Part shown: positions 11,582 to 20,239 of the stretch, one piece after another
How the letters are laid out: each line of letters starts with the position of its first letter
Position numbering within the stretch: position 1 is the first letter of the stretch
The notes under the pieces: model-generated
Databases searched by the model: none
Seen by the model: the letters and a program-made list of their open reading frames with translations, nothing else
Told to the model about the DNA's origin: nothing
NCBI RefSeq assembly: GCF_037975245.1
Contig: NC_092572.1
Coordinates: 2,765,501 to 2,829,500 of the forward strand
DNA: 64,000 nt
DNA from: Apostichopus japonicus
Taxonomy: Eukaryota > Echinodermata > Holothuroidea > Aspidochirotida > Stichopodidae
Reading direction: 5' to 3'
Position numbers and translations under genes: made by a program

Positions 11582-13612
11582 ACTACACACATAGACAGTT
11601 TTTGAGGCTGTTCATCGTGGAACATGCATTTCAATGCTCACTGATATGATGTTATATCTGCTCTTTGCTTTACAAATTCGAACAGGCGTGTAGCGAGTAA
11701 TTGCCAAGGGAGGGCGAAGCCTGTAGGCAAACTATCTAAGCGAAGCGCCACCATGAGTTGGCGCGAAGCGTACAAGAAAAATTTTGGCCGAAAATGCCTC
11801 CCAGATCGCTGGAAATGACACTTCTCAGGCCTTGTAAGTTGCATCTAAGCATTGTCTATTTTGAAATTACTAGCGATGTCATAAAGAAAATTTGCTCGGG
11901 GGGGGGGGGGGGGCGGTCGTCCCCTTCCCGAAATGCGTCATGTACCCCGACGACTCGGTCGAGTTCAAGACCAGCCACAGTTGGTTCCGTATAGCACAAT
12001 TGTACAATTGTTTAAGGCGTCCATACACACACACGCGTTATGATATACCATATATAGTATTTATATAGATACATTAGTGAGAGAGGAAAAATGGAAACGT
12101 CAAAAAAAATAGTTGTCGGTGTAAGGGGTAGGGTATGGCGCACACCCCCTCCGTAATCCTTGATCTGTCACTGGCTACCCTGTGTATATTATAGGGATCA
12201 GCGCTTTAACTATGACTGTTCCTCTTTCTCTTCCCGAGGTCTTGGCTATCTTCTACTCCCTCCTTTTTTCCTCTTTCTCTCTTTTTTCTTTTTCTTTTCC
12301 CTCCTTCCTCTCCTCCTTTTCTTTTTTCCCCCTCCTTTTCCCTTTTTACTTTTGTTTTTCTCTCCTCTTTTCCTTACCCGGGGGGCGCGCCCCCAACGCC
12401 CCCCTGGATACGCACCTGGTCCGTTTGGTGTAGACTTTGGTGTCTAATAACCCATTGGTTTCAAACCTTGGACCTTTGAAGATTTTCAAATCTAGGTATG
12501 TTACCTCGGTGTGTAATATTTCTACCGTAAACTTTAAGAAGCGGTGAATTTCATTCAACCTGTTTACTAGTTGTTCAAGTTCCTGAGGTGAACCGTCGTA
12601 AAGGAATAGAATTTCATCTCTATAGCGGAGCCATTTTAAGATTTTATTATCTGTCGGTAAAATCTGGTTTTCCAGTCTATGCATGACGATATCAAAGATT
12701 TCCGGAGAGGCTTGGCTACCCATGGCGCAACCGATCTTTTGTAGATAGAATTGGTTATTGAACTCGAAACAGTTTCTTGTTAAAAGTAAGTTCAATTACT
12801 TTGCGCATGGATATGGAAGATATTTTATTTATTCCATATTCGCTTTTTTTCCGCCTTTTCATTAGACTTCTTGACATATATCTAATGCCTCCTCTTGGGG
12901 AGTATTGGTATACATGGCGACGACATCGAGTGTAGCAAGTACTTCTGCTTTTGGTAACGGGGTGGCTTCCACAATTTTCAGAATGTGATTTGTGTCTTTC
13001 ACATAGGTGCTTTGTTTTTATACAATAGGAAGCAAGAAATAATCCACAAATTCCGACATTTTTTCGGTCGGTGATCCGTTTCCGCTTATTAAGGGCCCTC
13101 CCTTAAAAATACTTCAGGTTCTTGGCGAAAACGTTGCGTTAGATAGTGTAAAACCGCCTACACCCCCCTTTCATTAATAAGTATATCATAATTATCTCAT
13201 TGAATATATCTTGTTTAATGCTTTTTTCTTGGGGTGAATCTGGTGTGTCATAATTTTCGCGCAGAAGAAAAAACGAATCGACGCAATAATAGTGTATCCA
13301 TTGTACATGCACTGTTGAGCGTTGTTAAATATGTGTCTATCAAGAAAAAATATGTGCACAAAAAAGCGTGTCTGCAACGTTTCTGGTTTTTCTAGTTTTT
13401 GGAGAAATGTTTCACCATTTTGCATCTAAGCACTCACAATTAACCAAAAATTTCCAAGGGGAGGGGTTGTCCCCCTCCCCCTTGGAAATTGTTGGCCCCC
13501 TCCCCTCCCCTCCCCTCCCTTTTTGACCCCTCCCCTAGGACGCAGATCACTAAAGTGCTACCATCGGGATGTCGGCCCCCCTCCCTTTCTCAAAATCCTG
13601 GATCCGGCCCTG

Positions 13613-13974
13613 ATTGGAGTGGAGAGAAATCAAACAAAAATAGTAAAAGTAATCAGATCTTATTCTACAAAGATTTTCTGTACTTGTAGATGTCCAGACG
13701 ACGGAAATCTGTTGATGGAGATGCATCTGGAAATGCAAAAAAATTCCATTTGAATGCAGCTTGCAAGAAACTTCCACTTGATTGGATAGACAAATACAAT
13801 ATTGGACCCCACAATAGTTCTAGGTTCGACCCGAAATGAGGATTGATATTCTCAGCAGTTCGGGATCACAACCTTCGCTAACATTGGCCACACTCAGTGG
13901 TGGAGCTGCATGAGGCTTGTTACCCTAGACCATGCAGTAGTTGTTTATTGGTTGGATTGATACCAGTAGGGCCA
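13613..13974. other. non-coding spacer
   Basis: Between the outer hAT-like element and a repeat. No gene is supported. Confidence 0.3.
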
Positions 13975-14334
13975 TACATTATCTCAATTAATTGTTAAAA
14001 ACAGCTTAAATTTGTTCAAAAGTCACATTTCTTATAATTCCACACTAAAAGGCTGTACTGCAGCTGCCCAGAGGTGGAGCTGAATTTTAGCCCCGAAATA
14101 CACCCTACTGGAATCAATACTTAGTTTACTGAGAAAGACTCTAATATATATAAAGTACAGTAAGGGTCATATATTAAATTTGTATTTGCAACCCTTCATA
14201 TTTTACAAAACTCAGGTCACAGTGAGACACCGTAGCCCAGTTTCAACCATTGTGGCGCGGCCACAATGGTTTCACATAATTTAATATCTATAAATGCACT
14301 GAGCTGGAGCTTTGCAAAGCTGTAACCCCTGATG
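13975..14334. repeat. dispersed repeat related to 41521-42235
   Basis: Shares phrases with the later repeat block: CATACATTATCTCAAT, ATAATTCCACACTAAAA, GAGGTGGAGCTG, TTGAATTTGTATTTGCAACCC-like sequence and GCACTGAGCTGGAGC. A 27-bp near-palindrome (AACCATTGTGGC, 3-base loop, complement) lies at about 14247-14273. The repeat stops where the hAT element at 14335 begins. Confidence 0.5.
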
Positions 14335-15387
14335 CAGCGGCGTAACGCCTATATATGGGCTTGGACGGGGCAAACCCAGGGGCCCCCGACCAAAGGGGGC
14401 CCCCGCTGCACTGATTTACAGAACTTAGAAGAGGGTTACCTTTTCTTTTTTTTTTAAACGGCACGTTTTCGTTGGAAAAGAAACTATGAATGAGACAATG
14501 GACATACTATTCTGTGCGTGAATACGTTCGTCATAAATCATATGCCCCTGCAACTGCAAATCTCGTATCCTTCTGTCCGCACGACTGACTCAGGAGCCTG
14601 AGGTACACACTGGAACTTGATAGGCTACGCTGGTACATATTATATCGAAATAGCGCCTCTAATTTCAATGAATTCGCTCTCAGTCAGGGCCGCCACATGA
14701 CATTGGCCGATAATTGGCCCAGATGACACAAATTTGGCATATTTTGAACCCCTTTTGCTGACGCTTTCCTCAGCTATCGGCCGAATCGCCGATGCCTAAG
14801 ATTTGTGTATGGATTTGTATGTTTTCGTATCAGACAGTAAATCGAATTTGGCATATTTTCCAGGGGTATGATGGCGCGAGTGAAATGAGTGGACGAGAGG
14901 GAGGTGTAAGCGCGCTCCTTCAGACTACCTCAAAAGTGTAGTGGTAACATCACCAGCCCCGTTCGTGCATTGTGCTAGCCATATCGAGTGATTGACACCA
15001 CTACCATCCAATCGGAAGAACGTTTCAGAGGCCAGCAGTTAGTCGCTGATACCTTCAACTTCGTTCACCTCAAGAATCTTCTGTCCCTTGACATTATTGA
15101 GGTCCGTAAGACTGTCAGAGTGTATGCAGATAAATACAAAGGAGACATATGCACAGACGGCGTGATTGTAACAGACTACACAACTGACCTTGTTAATGAG
15201 ATTGAGTCGTTCCGTTGGTGGTTATAACTTGAGAGACATGTCACAAGTTTCTGAAGTCCTGCAGCTTCTGAATGACTGTGACCTTAGTACCAGGTCAAAG
15301 CTGTTATCGGCTGTGGTCCTGTTTATAACACTTCCAGTCACAGTGGCGACCGCAGAAAGATCATTCTCCAAGTTGAAGCTAATCAAG

Positions 15388-15430
15388 ACTTACCATGGAG
15401 GTAAAAACTGTTTTTACCTCCATGGACTTA
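15388..15430. repeat. 33-bp perfect palindrome insertion with 5-bp duplication
   Basis: 15393-15425 consists of two perfect 16-nt arms, CCATGGAGGTAAAAAC and its complement, around a single base. ACTTA flanks it on both sides (15388-15392 and 15426-15430). Deleting the palindrome plus one ACTTA restores the hAT transposase frame, so it is an insertion rather than an original part of the gene. Confidence 0.85.
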
Positions 15431-16409
15431 CCTACCACCATTTCTCAAGATCGGCTGGATTCGCTGGCTATCCTTTCCATCGAGAGCGAGGAGGCATGGT
15501 CACTTGATATGGATGGACTAATCGATATGTTTGCTGCAGTGGCGTAACCAGACTTTTCCATCTGGGGGGTGCAAAGGGGGGGGGGGCGAAGGGTCTGATT
15601 GGTGGGGCAGAATAAGCTAGTACAAAAGACATGCCAAACAGTTTGCATGACAAACTGTGGCAAATCGGGTATTGTGTCAGCAATGTAGGGTATAAATGGT
15701 CACTCTAGTTAGCTGACGTTTAATGTTATTTCCACATAGGTATTATTAACGATAAAACAGATCACTGAAAAAGTCATCGATAATTCTCTTTAAAAATCCG
15801 AATAGACTATGCTCTTTCTGTAAGTATTCAAAGATGATCAGCATGATATCTGACTTGCCTGGGAGTGTAACCACCACCCCGCCCCCCCCCCCCGCCCCGC
15901 CCCCCATCAACAAAAGATACGTTATCATTCCCCCTTCTTTTGCACTTTCTAAGGCACACTCAAACAGTCTAACGAAGGTTAATTCCCCTATTCTGATGAC
16001 TGTCTGCGAACTTATCGACGAATTTCGCGCCGGGTGACCATATATTTCGTGACTGAAATCGGGGACATTTATTGCGTGACTGATATGGGGAGGGGTTTAA
16101 GGGGAGGGGCTGTCCCCCTGGAAAATTTTCAAGTGCCTAAGGTGCTTAGATGTAAAATGGTGATACTTTGAAGCACTTTTTAAATCAATTTTATTTTCAA
16201 AAACGTAGCTTTTTCTTAAATGAAATCCACTTACTTTACGTGGTTCTTTGAGAACTTGTGATTTGCTCATGCTCACAGTATAAGTGTCGTTGTGTCGCCG
16301 TAGCTGCCATTTACACGGTCGAAAGAGTGCTAGGCTAGATCGATCTAGCATATTTTTACCAGTGTTTCCACTTTACACTGGCCCACCTGAAATACCGGCG
16401 TTCTGCGAC

Positions 16410-18117
16410 CAGTGGCGTCGCCAAGGGGGGGGGGGGGGGCAGGGGGGCACGTGCCCCCTGAAAAACCTAGTGCCCCCGAGTGCCCCCCCCCCCATCTGAG
16501 ATTTGGGTTGGTAAAAAAATATATATATATTTTGTTATATTCAACTACCATCATCTGAGTTGGTTTTTCATAAGGAAAAAGAAGCACAGTAATTCGTATT
16601 TTCTTCAAATGAGCTGCGAAAATATGACAAAGTTTTTCCTTGAACGTCGGGTATCGAAGTCGTAACCCGCGCCATCACAACAGGTGTCGATATTTACATT
16701 GAATGTGTCAGTGCTCACGCCATACCAGCGGATATACACGTCTGCTTCGCGAGCTACATGACTGTGGGAAGGGAGGGTACTGCAATATGTTGCCTTGGTC
16801 TGAGGTTGACAGGTTAGGAGCTGACGAAATGTGAGGGTCCGCAGGCACCATACTTGCCTATATTTGTGGACCCATATATTAACCCTGTTGTGTAGGGGCT
16901 GCAGAGGTCATTTGAGGTCAGATGCTTGTAGGAACAAATGGCGAATGTTCACACCTGCATACTGAGCCATACTCGATGTGTGATCAAACTTTGGATTGCA
17001 TGGTGAGATCCCTGATAGGAGCCAATAACGATGCTGGAACCTGTTACATCTTAATAGATAATGGGCGAAAACGAGAAGGACAAGAAAGGAGTCGGGGGTC
17101 ATGCACACATTAATTCAACAAATGTAGGTTCTATTGATAGGGTTAGGCATAATATCGACAGCATGTGGTTCATATCCTCTGCAAAATTCTGCGCCTTGTT
17201 AAAATCATTACCTCAAAAATAGCAATTTCTGGAGATATCTTCAGATCGAATTTAGCATCAAATGTGGCAGCATTTTGCATCCAGCCCATCCTCCGTATGC
17301 GTAAATTTTCCAAAGGGGAGGGGGCAGTGGCGGCGGAACCGGGGGGCTTGGGGGCTCAGCCCTCCCCTCTCAATGAAAAGTTGAGGGGGCAAATGCATGA
17401 TAAGCCCCCTCAATATTTACCAAGGCTCCGAAACGTGCATCTGCCCATTTTTCAATGCATACTTGTCGATCTGTCCGATGCACACGTATACTATATAGGT
17501 GTAATAATTTTAGTAAATGCTGGGGACACGTCCCCTGGCTATAGACCACATTGTCACCCCAACCGCGTCTTCACGCCCCGTGAAAAGTGGAAGCAGTGAG
17601 TGTGAGTACCGGTAAGCGCAACACAACTTCGTCTTAGGCCAATGGCTTGCTTCATTTCAGCCAGTTCTCCAACATCCCCTTACTACACTCAAAAACGTCT
17701 TTGCGAGTACACTACGAGTAATAGCTACTCTCTTAAAACACCATCGAATATACAAATTACAATGTTTTTACAGACTTTTACGTGCAATCTGAGAAATTGC
17801 AGGCTTGAGACCCATATTTTAGGGCTAGGTATTCACAGCATAAAACACTCGGGAAGTGCCGTTTCCGGCCATCTGGGGGTTTGAAAAACCCAAAATTTTC
17901 TTCTACGTTCCGCGCCAACCGATGGTGGCGCTCCGCTTAGATAGTCTCTACACATTAGCCCCCCCCCCAATAATTTTCCCGTTCCGCCGCGCCTGGAAGG
18001 GACCCCCCTCCCCTTAGACCCCCCAGGACGGCGATCCGTATATACCTAAGTGCCCCCCCCATCAAATGCTGGTGCCCCCCTGTACCCCCCAGACTGAAAA
18101 GTCTGGTGACGCCACTG
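16410..18117. mobile_element. hAT-like element, 1.7 kb, perfect TSD TCTGCGAC
   Basis: CAGTGGCGTCGCC at the left and GGTGACGCCACTG at the right are inverted. TCTGCGAC occurs at 16402-16409 and 18118-18125. Nested inside 15537-18668, and itself host to the element at 17335-17995. Confidence 0.87.
17335..17995. mobile_element. hAT-like MITE, about 660 bp, innermost of the nest
   Basis: The left end CAGTGGCGGCGGAACCGGGG and right end CCCGTTCCGCCGCGCCTG are inverted. It is inserted in a GGGGAGGGGG tract, so the target duplication is hard to read (GGAGGGGG versus GAAGGGAC). In length, ends and an internal GCGCCAACCGATGG module it matches the element at 40443-41109. Confidence 0.65.
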
Positions 18118-18766
18118 TCTGCGACTGCACACTTGACTTAATTTTGTTTTTACAATTATTTTACTAATAATGTGGGATATTTTCGAAATTTCTGAACATT
18201 TTGACGAATCGGGGACATTTTTGGGGACACTTGTTCATTTCGGAACACACTCCCGGGATCAGGGATAACCATGTGAACATATATAAACTGAACGTAGCCT
18301 CCACTTGTGAGTGCCACGGAGACCGTTTAATTAAATTGCCAACCCGTTTCCACATTTGACAATACAGAGACAGTGGCGTTTTTTGGCTTGGGTCAAATTC
18401 AATTTCAAGGCAATGTTCCCATAGAAGTGATTTTTATTTTGGCCACCCAATTTCGCAGATAGAGAATAAGGTAAAAGGTAAAGAATAAAAATTGCATAAA
18501 AACCATGGTAATATACACATAGGCCAAGCAACATATTTAGTGTGCATTCAAGTTTTTTTCTCAGTCAATAATTCCATTTGGGGGGGGCAAGTGGGGGGCG
18601 AGCATTTCAACTGGGGAGGCGGGCTCCCGCCCCCTGCCCCCCCCCCCCTCCCGCTGGCTACGCCACTGATTTGCTGACAAGAAGGCCAGGCTCAGTAAAT
18701 TCAAGCTCTAACCATTCCAAGTTCTCGGGAACTTGGATACCATTTGTCCATAGGAGTTACGCCACA

Positions 18767-19585
18767 GGTGGAAATATACATGTTGATGTTAATTGGACAT
18801 TGGTCATTTGATCTTATTGTCCTTTCAATCTCTTAATGTATTCTAGCTTTGCAACACATTTTGTCATGTTCCCAGTATGACAGACAAGGCGGACCAAAAA
18901 TGTGTCTATGAACGCAGATTTTCTCCAAAATCTCAGTCGATGAAATCACCACGAAGTGTTCCATATACGGATTAGATTGCACCAGAGAGCTTGTAGAACC
19001 CCAGAGCTTCCAGGGCCCTATAGGCGGGCCCTGGACCCACGCCTGTAGGGCTTCGCGCTCCGCGCTCCGCGCTCGTGATGTGCGATGCGCGCACATCGGT
19101 TGATTCTCCACAGCAGCCAGGGGGGCCTTCCTTCCCTAGACCCTGGGGCCCAAACTCAAAGTTACGCCGCTTCCCTTATCTCAAAACGAGGCGCGTCTTA
19201 ACACAATGTTTTCACATAATTGCACTGAGCTGGAGAGTGGAGCTGTGCCAAAGCTGTAACTAAATTCCCGCGATAACGTCAACAATGAGGGGTCGTACTA
19301 ATTAGCGTCAACAGGCCCATTTCACGACAGCTCAAGACAACTCAAGACAACAAGTTTAAAATACCATCAAATAAATAAAATACAATGGTAGTAATCAGAG
19401 TGTATCTCGAAACACGTTTAAAGCTGACTGGAACCATCGTGCATACATATTTTCACGGGAAAAACTGTTTTTGTCGTAAAAATCGTCAACTTTCTCCGTC
19501 CGTAGATAGACACAATCGACGACTCCGAGCAACGGTGGTCACGTGACGTATAGTGGGTACAGAACAACAGAATCATAACAAACCA
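18767..19585. repeat. repeat fragments flanking the 17.6-kb element
   Basis: About 18840-19150 holds a GC-rich fragment (CCAGGGCCCTATAGGCGGGCC-type phrases, a GCGCTCC triplication near 19060). 19185-19290 is another copy of the TTCACATAATTGCACTGAGC repeat also seen near 14275, 40265 and 42045. The stretch just before 19585 contains GTCACGTGAC. No gene. Confidence 0.4.
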
Positions 19586-19586
19586 T

Positions 19587-20115
19587 CGCGCGTATGGCAA
19601 GCCATTTTACTTTTTATTCAGTATTTAATGATATCAACAATTATTTAATGATATCAAAAATTATTTAATGATATCATGAATTATTTCATGATATCTGAAA
19701 TTGTTTTAATGATATGTACGTCATATTTGATGATATCATTAATTGGTGCAAGGTAATTATTGATATCATTATTTTATTTGATGATATCATAATTAAAATT
19801 TCTGATATCAAGAATTGAATTTGTGATATCTTAAAATAGATGAACTATTATAGATATCAACAATTCAATTCAAGATATCATAAATTCAATTTCAGATATC
19901 TGTATTTAAATTAATGATATCATCAAATATGACGTACATATCACGAATTCGGCCATATTTAATGATATCATAAATTCCAATTAATGATATCATCAAATAT
20001 GACGTACATATCACGAATTCGGCCATATTTAATGATATCATAAATTCCAATTAATGATATCATCAAATATGACGTACATATCACGAATTCGGCCATATTT
20101 AATGATATCATCAAT
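19587..20115. repeat. left terminal inverted array of GATATC dyads
   Basis: After the 17-bp terminus come more than a dozen GATATC hexamers, usually set in TTAATGATATCATTAA-like dyads. The first four are exactly 20 bp apart (6 + 14), others 20-22 bp. From 19915 three 70-bp units repeat in tandem, each with ATGACGTACATATCACGAAT and GGCCATATTT. The array matches that at 36449-37166 in inverse orientation in style and terminus. Confidence 0.85.
19915..20112. repeat. three tandem 70-bp units in the left array
   Basis: TCAAATATGACGTACATATC begins at about 19923, 19993 and 20063, a period of 70. Units are nearly identical; the third runs out into the ATCATCAATTAC border. Confidence 0.9.
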
Positions 20116-20239
20116 TACGCCCTCAGTATGAGCGCCTGGGACTATGTGGCGGCAAGTACAATTCAGTGCGGGTAGTGCATTATATTGATGCAGTGCGTGT
20201 GTAAGTGATTTATTAAGTTCGACAAGATTTTTTCCAATA

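Larger units (their letters stand above)
10099..12418. mobile_element. hAT-like element, 2.3 kb, 8-bp TSD (6 of 8 matching)
   Basis: The left end CAGGCGCGTATCCAGG and right end CCTGGATACGCACCTG are inverted. The borders GTGGGTTT (10091-10098) and GTCCGTTT (12419-12426) are the two copies of the target octamer with two substitutions. The Penelope reading (VYTK then PTEIFQYLD) requires exactly this octamer once. The interior holds further insertions (10778-11581) and copies of a GCGCCACC-containing module (10140-10260, 11730-11850). No transposase was found. Confidence 0.8.
8691..13105 (-). pseudogene. Penelope reverse transcriptase, split into three pieces
   Basis: Piece 1 (about 13105-12427) reads ISGNGSPTEKMSEFVDY, LATLDVVAMYTNTP (motif A), QKIGCAMGSQASPE (motif B) and KWLRYRDEILFLYDG. 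The last holds the catalytic motif, but YRDD has become YRDE. Piece 2 (10098-9747) continues EIFQYLDRNSAHPLATFKG and then, after a frameshift near 9963, KEEIASATKGIKFENRGQYL. Piece 3 (8835-8691) reads PFPKEPILAYLSAQNLKDLLV to a stop. The pieces join in register across the two hAT insertions. No GIY-YIG endonuclease was recognised after the stop. It is clearly inactive: two insertions, at least one frameshift and a changed catalytic residue. Confidence 0.88.
8367..13178 (-). mobile_element. Penelope-like retroelement, broken by two insertions
   Basis: Flanked by a 19-bp direct repeat, AAGTATATCATAATTATCT (8348-8366 and 13179-13197), consistent with a long target duplication. Its two ends are inverted copies of each other over about 60-100 bp (phrases CCAAGAACCTGAAGTATTTTT and GGGCCC at 8390-8440, and their complement at 13090-13130). 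Such partial inverted ends are typical of Penelope insertions. Removing the two nested hAT insertions leaves about 1.6 kb of element, so it is truncated in the RT domain. Confidence 0.8.
8054..13612. mobile_element. outer hAT-like element enclosing a Penelope element
   Basis: The left end CAGGGGCGGATCCAGG and right end CCTGGATCCGGCCCTG are inverted repeats. ATTGG borders both ends (8049-8053, 13613-13617), and TGATTGG can be matched if the terminal TG is shared, so the expected 8-bp duplication would be slightly eroded. Only about 300 bp on the left and 430 bp on the right belong to it; the rest is the Penelope element and its passengers. It has no coding capacity of its own. That the two ends belong to one insertion is inference. 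Confidence 0.6.
15537..18668. mobile_element. hAT-like element, 3.1 kb with nested insertions, TSD 7 of 8
   Basis: The left end CAGTGGCGTAACCAG is mirrored by CTGGCTACGCCACTG. The borders are GTTTGCTG (15529-15536) and ATTTGCTG (18669-18676). It splits the DMFADKKAR part of the hAT transposase. The interior carries the element at 16410-18117. No own transposase. Confidence 0.85.
14979..18711 (+). pseudogene. hAT transposase C-terminal region, interrupted
   Basis: The frame from about 14979 reads IDTTTIQSEERFRGQQL and DTFNFVHLKNLLSLD. A frameshift near 15210 moves to VSEVLQLLNDCDLSTRSK and then LPVTVATAERSFSKLKLIKT, the hallmark hAT dimerisation block. After a 33-bp palindrome insertion (15393-15425) it continues ISQDRLDSLAILSIESEEAW to DMFA. 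The 3.1-kb insertion at 15537-18668 interrupts there, and the frame resumes DKKARLSKFKL to a stop at 18709-18711. Family usual length is several hundred residues, so the N-terminal part and first catalytic residues are missing. Clearly inactive. The resumption of frame on both sides of each insertion is direct sequence evidence. Confidence 0.88.
14335..18766 (+). mobile_element. hAT (Zaphod/Tip100-like) element, internally deleted, with nested insertions
   Basis: The left end CAGCGGCGTAACGCC resembles the complement of the right end GGAGTTACGCCACAG at 18752-18766. No matching octamer was found at the borders, so the exact ends are uncertain. Without the 3.1-kb insertion it is about 1.3 kb and carries only the C-terminal part of a transposase. 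Confidence 0.6.

Noticed and set aside
12160-12447. Phe/Leu/Ser-rich open frames on the plus strand
   Set aside because: The sequence is a polypyrimidine tract at the end of a hAT-like element, with no splice or domain evidence.
19600-20115. Possible CRISPR array or centromeric satellite
   Set aside because: Spacers are not unique equal-length sequences, the host is an animal, and the same structure appears inverted at the other end of a gene pair.
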